Under the pieces are notes generated by a model, which ran no database searches, was not told the DNA's origin, and saw only the letters and a list, made by a program, of their open reading frames with translations. Positions 34,843 through 43,164 of a DNA stretch of 64,000 nt are shown here, in pieces. Origin of the DNA: Arthrobacter globiformis (GTDB taxonomy: Bacteria; Actinomycetota; Actinomycetes; Actinomycetales; Micrococcaceae); NCBI RefSeq assembly GCF_030818015.1, contig NZ_JAUSZX010000001.1:1984001-2048000 (forward strand), given 5' to 3'. The position numbers and the translations under genes are program-made. Numbering within the stretch: the stretch's first letter is position 1; every line of letters begins with the position of its first letter.

Positions 34843-37800
34843 ATGACCTCTTCGAGTTACCTCCGGTTCCCTCATGTTCACGGCGATCTGGTCACGTTTG
34901 TGGCCGAGGACGACGTCTGGATTGCCCCCCTCAGCGGCGGCCGCGCCTGGCGTGTTTCCTCGCTCCAGCTGCCGGCCCGCAACCCGCGCTTTACGCCGGA
35001 CGGTAAAAAGCTGGTCTGGACGGTCGTGCAGGGGACGGCTCCCGAGGTGGTCATCGCTGATGTCGACGGCGGGGGATACCGCCAGCTGACCTTCTTCGGA
35101 CACAGCACCACTCGGGTCAAGGGCTTCACCCCTTCCGGGGACATCGTGGTCACCAGTGCGTTCCGCCAGGCCGAGAGCCGCCACACGCACGCCTACCGGC
35201 TGTCCACCGAGGGCGGCTGGGCCGAGGAGCTCCCGCTGGGACCGGTCGAGTCCGTGGCCTTCGGCCCGGAACTCGGGGACGAAAAGCCGGTGGTGGTGGG
35301 CAGTGTGTTGTCCCGCGAACCGGCCTGGTGGAAGCGCTACCGTGGCGGAACTGCCGGAAAGCTCTGGATCGACAGCGACGGAAACGGTGAGTTTGAGCGG
35401 CTCCTGCCGGAGCTGGACGGCAATCTCGCCGATCCCATGTGGGTGGACGGGCGCATCGCCTTCCTCTCAGACCACGAAGGCTACGGCAACCTGTACTCGG
35501 TCCTGCCCGGCGGCGGGGACCTGCGGCGCCACACCGACCACGAGGACTTCTACGTCCGCCACGCCTCCACCGACGGCAAGCGCGTGATCTTCGAATCGGC
35601 CGGTGAGCTATGGCTCCTGCATGACCTTGGCTCCGAGGCCGTCCGGCTGGATGTAACGCTCGGATCGGCGTCCCAGGGCCGCCGCGCCTCGCTCCTCAAG
35701 GTCGCCAAGCACCTGGGTGACGTCCGGCCGGACACCACGGGGGAAGCAAGCGCCGTGGAGGCCCACGGAACAATCCACTGGCTGCGGCACAAGGACGGGC
35801 CGTCCCGCGTTGTGGAGGCGACGGCCGGCGTTCGTGCCCGCCTGCCGCGTCCTCTTCCCGCCGGCCGCATCGCCTACGTGGCAGATCACGACGGCGAGGA
35901 GGCCCTGTTCATCAGGGAAATCGTGCCGCAGGTTCCGGCACACGATGGAGCAGCCCGAGCAGCAAAGGCCGCGCCAGCAGCCAACGGCAACGGCAACGGC
36001 AAGCCCAGCGCTCTCCCGGACACCGAACCTGCCGGGGATCAGCAGGAAGCCGTGTCTTCGGCCATGCCACTGCCCAGGCCAGTTTCCGCCGCCGGGGTAG
36101 CGGGACCCCGCGCCACCCACCCGGTGGCCGACGACGCTGCGGCCGACCTCGCCCCTGCGGAGGCAGCAACCGAAACGACGGCTGGCCAGGCCACCGGCAC
36201 TGTTGCGGCCGAATCAAGCCCGCTCACGGTGCGGTTCCCCAAGCCTTCACGTGCCAGCGCCATTGAAGCCAGCCCCGACGGCCGCTGGATCGCCATCGGA
36301 ACCGCCTTTGGCGACCTGTACATTGCCGACACGCAGGACGGCACGCTGACGGCGGTAACCAGCATCGGCGAGGGCAGCATTGAGGACCTCGCCTGGTCGC
36401 CGGACTCCGCATGGCTCGCCTGGTCCGAACCGGTGACATCCTTCGGCTCACGCAGCCGCCTGCGGCTGGTCCGCGCCAACGCCCGGAAAACCAACCCCGG
36501 GGAGACCACTCCCGGGGAGACCAACGCCCCGGAGGTCACGGCCGGAGAGGCCGCCATCGTGGAGGTGACGGACGGCCGCTTCCGGGACGAATCGCCGTCG
36601 TTCTCCCCGGACGGCAAATTCCTTGCCTTCCTTTCCAACCGCAGTTTCGATCCGGTCTACGACGGCCATTCCTTTGACCTGTCCTTCCCGAGCCCGATCA
36701 AGCCCTACCTCGTGGCACTGGCGGCGGACACCGCCTCGCCGTTCGGCCCCAGCGTGGCCCTGGCAGACGGATCCAACGAACAGGACGGCACCGCAGCCGA
36801 GTCCGCAGCCGCCGAGGGCAAGCCCGCACCGGCCGCCGTCCGGGTGGACGCCCAAGGACTCGCCCACCGGGTCATCAGCGTCCCGGTTCCGCAGGGCAAC
36901 TACTCGGACCTGACCGCCGCCGACGGCGCTCTGCTGTGGCTCGACAGCGCCCTTGCCGGCGTCACCGGGGAGGGCAGGGCAAGCCTGGAGGACAAGAACG
37001 AGGCGCCGAGCCTGGTCCGCTTCGACCTGGCCAAGCGCAAGAGCACCACCCTCGTGGACGCCCTGGACAGCTACCGCCTGTCCGGTGACGGCAGGAAGGT
37101 GGTCCTGGTCCACGACAAGCAGGTCCGCGTGGTGCCCTCCGACGCCAAGGCCGACGAGGATTCCGGCCAGCTGGTCAAGGTGGACCTCACCCGCATCCGC
37201 GTCCTGATGGATCCGTTGAGCGTGTGGGGCCAGGCGTTCGACGAGGCGTGGCGGCTGCAGCGCGACTTCTTTTGGACCGAGGACATGGCCGGCCAGGACT
37301 GGGACTCCATCCACGCCCGCTACCGTCCTCTCGTGGAGCGGCTCGGATCGCACGACGACCTGGTGGACCTGCTGTGGGAGCTGCACGGCGAGCTCGGCAC
37401 ATCGCACGCCTACGTGCGCCCGGCGGCGGCCACGGAAAACGGCAGCAACGGCCAGGGCCGGCTGGGTGCCGACCTCGCCTTCACCGGCGAGGGCTGGGAA
37501 ATCGAGCGCATCCTGGCCGGCGAATCGTCGGATCCGCTGGCCACCTCGCCGCTGACGCGGCCGGGCGCAGACGCCAAGGCCGGGGACGTCCTGCTGGCCA
37601 TTGACGGTGTGCGCCTGACGGAGTCGCTGACGCCGGCCATGCAACTGGTGGGCGCGGCCGGCCGGGCGGTGGAACTGACCATCCGCAACGGCGCCGGCCA
37701 CGGACAGGCAGCCGGAGTCCAGCGCCGGATCGCCGTCGTCCCCATCAAGGATGAGGAACGGCTCCGGTACCAGGACTGGGTGAATGCCAACCGCCGCACA

Positions 37801-38463
37801 GTACGCGAGGCATCGGACGGCAAATTCGGCTACCTGCATATTCCGGACATGCTGGCCAACGGCTGGGCGCAGCTCCACCGCGACCTGGACACCGAGACGG
37901 CGCTTGACGGCCTGATCGTGGACGTGCGCCGCAACCGCGGCGGGCACACGTCCCAGCTCGTGGCAGAACTGATCGGGCGGAAGGTGACGGGCTGGAGCAT
38001 GCCCCGCGGCGAAAAGCCGCGGACGTATCCGCACCACGCGCCGCGCGGTCCGGTCATCATCCTGGCCGACGAATTCGCCGGTTCCGACGGCGACATCATC
38101 ACGCAGGTCTCGAAGCTGCGTGGCATCGGCCCGGTGATCGGCACGCGCACCTGGGGTGGCGTCGTCGGCATCGACAACCGCTTCACGCTGGCCGACGGAA
38201 CAGGGGTTACCCAGCCCCGCTACGCCACCTGGTTCGGCGGCGGCGTGGGCTGGAGCGTCGAAAACCACGGAGTGGCTCCGGACATCGAGGTGACGTTCCC
38301 GCCGCACGCCTACGCTGCCCGCCGGGACCCGCAGCTGGAGTCCGGCATCACGGCGCTGAAGGAGATGGTGCAGGAGCTGCCCACGGACCGGCCGCCGGCC
38401 CGCGAGGGCTACCGCCGGCTGCGTCCGGAGCCGCTGCCGGGCCGGCAGCCCGCGAAGGGCTGA
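34843..38463 (+). CDS. Tricorn-type S41 protease
   Basis: Giant self-compartmentalising peptidase that trims peptides released by the proteasome or other proteases. Of 1206 residues, the N-terminal half has beta-propeller repeats of the type FTPDGKKLVWT and FSPDGKFLAFLSN. The PDZ domain is about 865-955 (GDVLLAIDGVRL) and the S41 core follows. Catalytic His is H855 (GTSHAYV) and the nucleophile is S1081 (EFAGSDGDI). A Pro/Ala-rich insertion (about residues 365-465) and a 15-bp repeat (36493-36552, PGETT-type) lengthen the propeller loops. The ATG at 34843 has TATGAT (34831-34836) ending 6 bp upstream, favouring a leaderless start. Confidence 0.93.
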   Translation: MTSSSYLRFPHVHGDLVTFVAEDDVWIAPLSGGRAWRVSSLQLPARNPRFTPDGKKLVWTVVQGTAPEVVIADVDGGGYRQLTFFGHSTTRVKGFTPSGDIVVTSAFRQAESRHTHAYRLSTEGGWAEELPLGPVESVAFGPELGDEKPVVVGSVLSREPAWWKRYRGGTAGKLWIDSDGNGEFERLLPELDGNLADPMWVDGRIAFLSDHEGYGNLYSVLPGGGDLRRHTDHEDFYVRHASTDGKRVIFESAGELWLLHDLGSEAVRLDVTLGSASQGRRASLLKVAKHLGDVRPDTTGEASAVEAHGTIHWLRHKDGPSRVVEATAGVRARLPRPLPAGRIAYVADHDGEEALFIREIVPQVPAHDGAARAAKAAPAANGNGNGKPSALPDTEPAGDQQEAVSSAMPLPRPVSAAGVAGPRATHPVADDAAADLAPAEAATETTAGQATGTVAAESSPLTVRFPKPSRASAIEASPDGRWIAIGTAFGDLYIADTQDGTLTAVTSIGEGSIEDLAWSPDSAWLAWSEPVTSFGSRSRLRLVRANARKTNPGETTPGETNAPEVTAGEAAIVEVTDGRFRDESPSFSPDGKFLAFLSNRSFDPVYDGHSFDLSFPSPIKPYLVALAADTASPFGPSVALADGSNEQDGTAAESAAAEGKPAPAAVRVDAQGLAHRVISVPVPQGNYSDLTAADGALLWLDSALAGVTGEGRASLEDKNEAPSLVRFDLAKRKSTTLVDALDSYRLSGDGRKVVLVHDKQVRVVPSDAKADEDSGQLVKVDLTRIRVLMDPLSVWGQAFDEAWRLQRDFFWTEDMAGQDWDSIHARYRPLVERLGSHDDLVDLLWELHGELGTSHAYVRPAAATENGSNGQGRLGADLAFTGEGWEIERILAGESSDPLATSPLTRPGADAKAGDVLLAIDGVRLTESLTPAMQLVGAAGRAVELTIRNGAGHGQAAGVQRRIAVVPIKDEERLRYQDWVNANRRTVREASDGKFGYLHIPDMLANGWAQLHRDLDTETALDGLIVDVRRNRGGHTSQLVAELIGRKVTGWSMPRGEKPRTYPHHAPRGPVIILADEFAGSDGDIITQVSKLRGIGPVIGTRTWGGVVGIDNRFTLADGTGVTQPRYATWFGGGVGWSVENHGVAPDIEVTFPPHAYAARRDPQLESGITALKEMVQELPTDRPPAREGYRRLRPEPLPGRQPAKG

Positions 38464-38488
38464 CGCCGCACGGAGAGGGCCCCACAGA

Positions 38489-38534
38489 AAGGCCCTGTTC
38501 CCGACTGGATTTCTCCAGACCGGAACAGGGCCTT
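38489..38534. terminator. Bidirectional terminator between tricorn and OsmC genes
   Basis: AAGGCCCTGTTCC (38489-38501) pairs perfectly with GGAACAGGGCCTT (38522-38534); the loop holds a small CTGG/CCAG stem. It lies between convergent genes. Confidence 0.85.
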
Positions 38535-38575
38535 AGCCGTTGCCGCACCTGCAATTCAGCAGGCGGGGCGGAACA

Positions 38576-39007
38576 TCAGGAAGCGGCGAGCGTGGCGTCC
38601 AGGGTGATGTCGATGCTGGCGAGGGCACCAGATACAGGGCAGCCGACCTTGGCTTCCGCCGCGATCTTCTGGAATTCATCTTCGGTAATGCCCGGGACCT
38701 TGGCGTTGAGGGTCAGGTGGCTGCCGGTGATGCCGGTGCCCGGCTGGAACGTGACGTCCGCCTTGGTGTGCACCTCCTCCGGCGTGTGGCCAGCCTGCGC
38801 CAGCGCGTGGCTGAAGGCCATGGAGAAGCAGGCGGAGTGGGCTGCGGCGATCAGCTCTTCGGGGCTGGTCTTGCCTTCTGAGGCCTCCGTGCGGGCCTTC
38901 CAGGTGACCTCGTAGGTGCCCAGTCCGGAGCTGTCGAGTGTGGTGTTGCCGGCGCCCGTCATCAGGTCGCCGTTCCATACAGTGTGTGCGGTGCGTGTTG
39001 CTGCCAT
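38576..39007 (-). CDS. osmC: OsmC/Ohr-family peroxiredoxin-like protein
   Basis: Thiol-dependent organic hydroperoxide reductase family. The two catalytic cysteines are C60 (AAAHSACFSM) and C123 (AKVGCPVSGAL), in the positions expected for OsmC. The family motif TSPEELIAAAHSACFSMA is intact. The ATG at 39007 has AAGGAG five bases upstream, which decides it over an ATG two codons earlier. It has 143 residues. The N-terminal TAHTVWNGDLMTGAG is also typical of OsmC rather than Ohr. Confidence 0.93.
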   Translation of the reverse strand: MAATRTAHTVWNGDLMTGAGNTTLDSSGLGTYEVTWKARTEASEGKTSPEELIAAAHSACFSMAFSHALAQAGHTPEEVHTKADVTFQPGTGITGSHLTLNAKVPGITEDEFQKIAAEAKVGCPVSGALASIDITLDATLAAS

Positions 39008-39143
39008 TTCCACTCCTTAGCTTGGGATCAATCATGGCCGGGCTGGCGCCCGGACCGTCCTGCACAATCCTATGGATTAGCGGGCGCGGGCGCACGGGTT
39101 GTCCGCTGTCAGAGGATTATGACCGAACTGCCGGTTTCCGGGA

Positions 39144-39497
39144 TTAGTTCCACAGAGTGGCGATGCCGATATTGATCAGTGCCAGCCCGCCAACGCCGTG
39201 TGCGAGACCGGTTGAGACGGGCTGCCCGTTTTTGACCTTGCGCGCTCCAATAACTGCCAGGACGGCAACGACAATGCCGATGACGAGCTTGATGCCCAGC
39301 TTGACATAGTTCGGATGGGCGTCGGGCAGAAGCGGAAGGAGACCCATCATGGCGATGCCCGTGAGCAGCTGCAGGAAGGCTCCGTCGCGCTGGCGGGGGT
39401 GCACGGTGGGCTGCTTCATCGTGGCGATCCAGTAGCCCACGATCATGGCGGCTCCGACAATGTGCAGGAACACCAGAATGCTAAAGAGAATAGTCAT
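39144..39497 (-). CDS. Small four-helix membrane protein, possible BlaI target
   Basis: Unrecognised 117-aa membrane protein with four predicted helices (about residues 3-22, 40-57, 66-85, 96-115). H12 in the first helix and acidic/His loop residues (LPDAHPNYVK) are the only polar groups of note. The ATG has TAAGCT (reverse complement of 39504-39509) ending 6 bp upstream, suggesting a leaderless transcript. A dyad TTCTAC-GTCCT-GTAGCA (39519-39535) sits at the -35 region. It matches, with one mismatch, the three operators between blaI and cydA, so this gene may share their control. Function unknown. Confidence 0.8.
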   Translation of the reverse strand: MTILFSILVFLHIVGAAMIVGYWIATMKQPTVHPRQRDGAFLQLLTGIAMMGLLPLLPDAHPNYVKLGIKLVIGIVVAVLAVIGARKVKNGQPVSTGLAHGVGGLALINIGIATLWN

Positions 39498-39518
39498 GGC
39501 CCCAGCTTAGCCAGTTTG

Positions 39519-39535
39519 TTCTACGTCCTGTAGCA
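39519..39535. promoter_or_regulatory. Fourth copy of the BlaI-type dyad, upstream of the 39497 start
   Basis: TTCTAC-N5-GTAGCA: the left arm is identical and the right arm has one mismatch (C for A) relative to the TTCTAC-N5-GTAGAA sites at 56.9 kb. It lies 22 bp from the start codon of a leaderless gene, in the promoter. The match could be chance; it is intergenic and correctly placed, which raises its weight. Confidence 0.5.
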
Positions 39536-39605
39536 AATCCACGCGTGCCCCCGGTTAACACCGCGCCCCTACATTTACGGCTCAGACAATGCGGACGGCT
39601 TAAAC

Positions 39606-39662
39606 AACGACGGCGGTGCAGCCTTCCGGTGGCAATCCACCGGCGCCCGCACCGCCGTCGTT
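39606..39662. terminator. Terminator downstream of sucB
   Basis: AACGACGGCGGTGC (39606-39619) pairs perfectly with GCACCGCCGTCGTT (39649-39662), and the loop contains a second hairpin CCGGTGG-CAAT-CCACCGG. It lies 13 bp after the sucB stop on the minus strand. Confidence 0.85.
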
Positions 39663-39675
39663 ATTGGCTGTTTGG

Positions 39676-41424
39676 TTACAGTCCCAGGTCCGCTTCGAAC
39701 GCGCCTTCTTCGAGGCGGGCCTTCAGCGTCTGCAGGAAGCGTCCCGCGTCCGCACCATCCACCAGGCGGTGGTCGTAGGTGAGGGACAGGTACATCATGG
39801 AGCGGATGGCGATCGAGTCGTCACCGTTCTCGTCCTGGACCACCACGGGGCGCTTGACGATCGCCCCGGTGCCGAGGATGCCGACCTGCGGCTGGTTGAT
39901 GATCGGGGTGTCGAACAGCGCACCGACAGAACCGATGTTGGTGATGCTGAATGTACCGCCGGACAGTTCGTCCGGGCCGATCTTGCCGCTGCGGGTGCGG
40001 TCTGCGACATCGGCGATCTTGCCGGCGAGGCCGGCGAGGTTCAGGTTGCCGGCGTCGGAGATGACCGGAACCAGCAGGCCCTTGTCAGTGTCGACGGCGA
40101 TCGCCAGGTGCTCGGCGTTGTGGTAGGTGATTTCCTGCTTGTCCTCGTCGTACGCAGCGTTGAGCTTGGGGTGCTGCTTGAGGGCCTCGGCCACGGCCTT
40201 GGCGATGAAGGGCAGGAAGGTGAGCTTGACGCCGTTCTGGGCCTGGAACGAGTTCTTGGCCTTGAGGCGAAGCTTGGCCACCTTGGTCATGTCCACTTCG
40301 TGCACCTGGGTCAGCTGGGTGGAGACATCCAGCGACTCACGCATGCGGCGGGCGATGACCTGGCGGATCCGCGGAGCCTTCTGCACGGTGCCGCGCAGCG
40401 AGGACGCTGCGGCCGACGGAGCAGCGGAAGCTGCGGCAGGGGCTGCCTGTGCTGCGGCTGCCGGAGCGCCCTTGGATTCAGCAGCGGCCAGGACGTCCTG
40501 CTTGCGGATGCGGCCACCAACGCCCGTGCCGGACACAGAGGCGATGTCCACGCCGTGCTGGTTGGCGAGCTTGCGGACCAGGGGAGTGACGTAGCCGGAC
40601 TCGGCGCCTGCGGCAGGGGCTGCCTGCGGTGCGGGTGCAGCCTGGGGTGCGGGTGCTGCCTGGGGTGCGGGTGCGGGTGCTGCCTGGGGTGCGGGTGCTG
40701 CCTGGGGAGCAGGCGCGGGGGCGGGCTTCTCAGCTGCCGGTGCGGGCTGTTCGGCAGCGGGGGCGGCGGGCTGCTCGGGAGCAGCAGCAGGAGCAGCGGC
40801 GCCGGAGCCAATGACGGCGAGGACAGAGCCAACCTCGGCGGTCTCGTCCTCGTTGACGCGGATTTCCTGCAGCGTGCCGGCCACGGGGGACGGGATTTCG
40901 GTGTCCACCTTGTCGGTGGAAACCTCGAGCAGCGGCTCGTCAACTTCCACGGAGTCGCCAACAGCCTTGAGCCAGCGGGTGACGGTGCCTTCGGTGACGC
41001 TCTCGCCAAGGGCCGGCAGGGTGACTTCGTGGCCTTCACCGGAGGAGGCGGGTGCTGCCTCTGCGGCAGGTGCTTCCTGGGCCGGTGCCTCTTCGGCGGG
41101 TGCCGCGGGTGCCTCTTCGGCAGGTGCTGCAGCCGGTGCTTCCTCGGCGGGGGCTGCTGCGGGGGCTTCGGCAGCGCCGCCGGCGGAACCGTCACCGATG
41201 CGCACCAGGGGGGCGCCAACTTCAGCGGTCTCGTCTTCGGCGACGAGGATTTCCTCGATGACGCCAGCGATCGGAGAGGGGATTTCAGTGTCTACTTTGT
41301 CGGTGGAAACCTCGAGCAGCGGTTCGTCCACCTCTACCCGGTCACCTACCTGCTTGAGCCAGCGGGTGACGGTTCCTTCGGTGACGCTCTCACCGAGGGC
41401 GGGCAAGTTAACGGATTCAGACAT
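39676..41424 (-). CDS. sucB: Dihydrolipoamide acyltransferase (E2) SucB-type with two lipoyl domains
   Basis: E2 core of a 2-oxoacid dehydrogenase complex. Two tandem lipoyl domains carry the lipoylated lysines K43 and K172, each in STDKVDTE. Ala/Pro-rich hinges follow, including a run of APAPQA-type units (40620-40727). The peripheral subunit-binding domain is [16 protein letters not shown] and the catalytic domain ends with the [10 protein letters not shown] active-site histidine. The 582-residue, two-lipoyl layout is the actinobacterial DlaT/SucB type, which can serve pyruvate dehydrogenase; which complex it joins cannot be told here. lipA and lipB nearby supply its cofactor and lpdA (115 bp upstream) its E3. 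Confidence 0.93.
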   Translation of the reverse strand: MSESVNLPALGESVTEGTVTRWLKQVGDRVEVDEPLLEVSTDKVDTEIPSPIAGVIEEILVAEDETAEVGAPLVRIGDGSAGGAAEAPAAAPAEEAPAAAPAEEAPAAPAEEAPAQEAPAAEAAPASSGEGHEVTLPALGESVTEGTVTRWLKAVGDSVEVDEPLLEVSTDKVDTEIPSPVAGTLQEIRVNEDETAEVGSVLAVIGSGAAAPAAAPEQPAAPAAEQPAPAAEKPAPAPAPQAAPAPQAAPAPAPQAAPAPQAAPAPQAAPAAGAESGYVTPLVRKLANQHGVDIASVSGTGVGGRIRKQDVLAAAESKGAPAAAAQAAPAAASAAPSAAASSLRGTVQKAPRIRQVIARRMRESLDVSTQLTQVHEVDMTKVAKLRLKAKNSFQAQNGVKLTFLPFIAKAVAEALKQHPKLNAAYDEDKQEITYHNAEHLAIAVDTDKGLLVPVISDAGNLNLAGLAGKIADVADRTRSGKIGPDELSGGTFSITNIGSVGALFDTPIINQPQVGILGTGAIVKRPVVVQDENGDDSIAIRSMMYLSLTYDHRLVDGADAGRFLQTLKARLEEGAFEADLGL

Positions 41425-41477
41425 GTCGTCCCCGTTCTCCTTATTTATCTAAAGTGCGGATGATTGCTGCATTATTC

Positions 41478-41520
41478 GGGCCTGGTGCACGCTGCTGTTC
41501 GAGCCGGGTGCACCAGGCCC
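41478..41520. terminator. Hairpin between lpdA and sucB
   Basis: GGGCCTGGTGCAC (41478-41490) pairs perfectly with GTGCACCAGGCCC (41508-41520) across a 17-nt loop, just after lpdA on the minus strand. sucB then needs its own promoter or readthrough. Confidence 0.8.
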
Positions 41521-41539
41521 TGTTGTCTTGCGGAACGAA

Positions 41540-42922
41540 TTAGCCGTGAAGGGCTTTGCCGGCCAGGGCAAGGTTGGCCTCGCCGAGTGCCTCGTTCTGG
41601 GTCGGGTGGGCGTGCAGCAGCTGGGCCACATCCTCCGGGTAGGCTTCCCAGTTCACGATCAGCTGGGCTTCGCCGATCTGCTCACCCATGCGGGAGCCGA
41701 GCATGTGGACGCCCACCACCGGGCCGTCCTTCTGGCGGACCAGCTTCACAATGCCGCCGGTGCCGAGGATGGAGCTCTTGCCGTTGCCGGCCAGGTTGTA
41801 CTCCTGGGTCTCGACCTGGTCGTCGCCGAACTTCTCCTTCGCACCCTTTTCGGTGTAGCCGACGGTGGCGATCTCGGGCTCGGAGTAGGTGACCTTGGGG
41901 ATGTTGACATCCTCGACGATGACGGGCTTCAGGCCGGCAATTTCCTCGGCCACGAAGATGCCCTGCTGGTAACCGCGGTGCGCGAGCTGGACGCCGGGGA
42001 CGATGTCGCCGACGGCGTAGATGTTGCCCACGCCGGTGTGCAGGCGCTCGTTGGTGATGACGAAGCCGCGGTCGATGGTGAGGCCGGCCTCTTCGTAGCC
42101 AAGGTTTGCGGTGACGGGACCGCGGCCCACGGCGACGAGGAGCAGGTCGGCTTCGAAAGTCTTGCCGTCAACAAGGGTGACCTTGACGCCGTCGTTGTTC
42201 TGTTCAACGCCCTGGAAGAAGACACCGGTGGAGAACTTGATGCCGCGCTTCTTGAAGGCACGCTCGAAGTTCTTGACGATCGCTGCGTCCTCGTTGGGGA
42301 CCAGCGAAGGCAGGCCCTCAACGATGGTGACGTCGACGCCGAAGGACTTCCAGACCGAAGCGAATTCGACGCCGATCACGCCGCCGCCCAGGATGATGGC
42401 GCTCTTGGGGATGTAGTCCATGGTGAGCGCTTCATCGGACGTGATGACCTTGCCGCCGATTTCCAGGCCCGGCAGCGTACGGGAGTAGGAACCCGTGGCG
42501 AGGACGATGTTCTTGCCCTTGTAGGCCGTGCCGTTCACGACGACGGTGTCGGTGCCCTGCAGCTTGCCTTCACCCTCGATGACGGTGATGCCCTTGGACT
42601 TGATCAGGCCCTGCAGGCCCTTGAACTTGCCAGCGACGATGCCGTCTTTGTAGGCGTTGACAGCGCTGATGTCGATGCTGTCGAGCGTCACGTTCACGCC
42701 GTACTTGGCGGAGTCGCGGGCGTGGTCAGCCAGTTCGGCCGAGTGGAGCAGAGCCTTCGTGGGAATGCAGCCGTTGTGGAGGCAGGTTCCGCCGAGCTTG
42801 CCCTTCTCCACGAGGCCAACGGTGAAGCCAAGCTGAACGGCCCGGAGGGCCGTGGCGTACCCGCCGCTGCCACCACCGAGTACCAGGATGTCGAATTCTT
42901 GCGCAGTTGCCTGATCGGCCAC
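41540..42922 (-). CDS. lpdA: Dihydrolipoyl dehydrogenase LpdA (E3)
   Basis: FAD/NAD disulfide oxidoreductase that reoxidises dihydrolipoamide of E2 complexes. The FAD loop is ILVLGGGSGGYATALRA. The redox disulfide is C47-C52 in GGTCLHNGCIPTK. The NAD loop is IILGGGVIGVEFASVW, and the second FAD motif is NIYAVGDIVPG. The catalytic base pair is in HAHPTQNE. The GTG start is preceded by GGGAG. It has 460 residues. Confidence 0.96.
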   Translation of the reverse strand: MADQATAQEFDILVLGGGSGGYATALRAVQLGFTVGLVEKGKLGGTCLHNGCIPTKALLHSAELADHARDSAKYGVNVTLDSIDISAVNAYKDGIVAGKFKGLQGLIKSKGITVIEGEGKLQGTDTVVVNGTAYKGKNIVLATGSYSRTLPGLEIGGKVITSDEALTMDYIPKSAIILGGGVIGVEFASVWKSFGVDVTIVEGLPSLVPNEDAAIVKNFERAFKKRGIKFSTGVFFQGVEQNNDGVKVTLVDGKTFEADLLLVAVGRGPVTANLGYEEAGLTIDRGFVITNERLHTGVGNIYAVGDIVPGVQLAHRGYQQGIFVAEEIAGLKPVIVEDVNIPKVTYSEPEIATVGYTEKGAKEKFGDDQVETQEYNLAGNGKSSILGTGGIVKLVRQKDGPVVGVHMLGSRMGEQIGEAQLIVNWEAYPEDVAQLLHAHPTQNEALGEANLALAGKALHG

Positions 42923-43107
42923 TTAGACGCTCCCTCGCGTGAACGATGACACGAGAGTACGCATCATCTGGTCTTGGAAATTGCTCTGCCGTGATTATGC
43001 CAGCAGGCCTTTTCCCTTTCATTTGTGACTACCGTGGTTCACCTTAGCGAACCACTTATCCATGCTCCACCTTGCCGGTCCTTTTGTGGAGCGCTTGTGT
43101 CGAGTGT

Positions 43108-43154
43108 CACGCGGCTGTGTGGCGAGCGGATCACTCCGGCCACACAGCCGCGTG
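43108..43154. terminator. Terminator downstream of pepA
   Basis: CACGCGGCTGTGTGGC (43108-43123) pairs perfectly with GCCACACAGCCGCGTG (43139-43154) across a 15-nt loop, 10 bp after the pepA stop on the minus strand. Confidence 0.85.
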
Positions 43155-43164
43155 GCGCGCCGGC

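Noticed and set aside
36448..38307. Open frame antisense to the tricorn gene
   Set aside because: Arg/Gln/His-rich shadow of the S41 domain coding strand, no support from motifs or start signals.
40620..40727. Repeats in sucB as an unusual mobile repeat
   Set aside because: Ala/Pro hinge repeats are normal between lipoyl and catalytic domains of E2 proteins; noted only as part of the general repeat observation.
41528..42949. Open frame opposite lpdA
   Set aside because: Shadow of lpdA; no domain, and the lpdA strand shows the redox disulfide and FAD/NAD loops.
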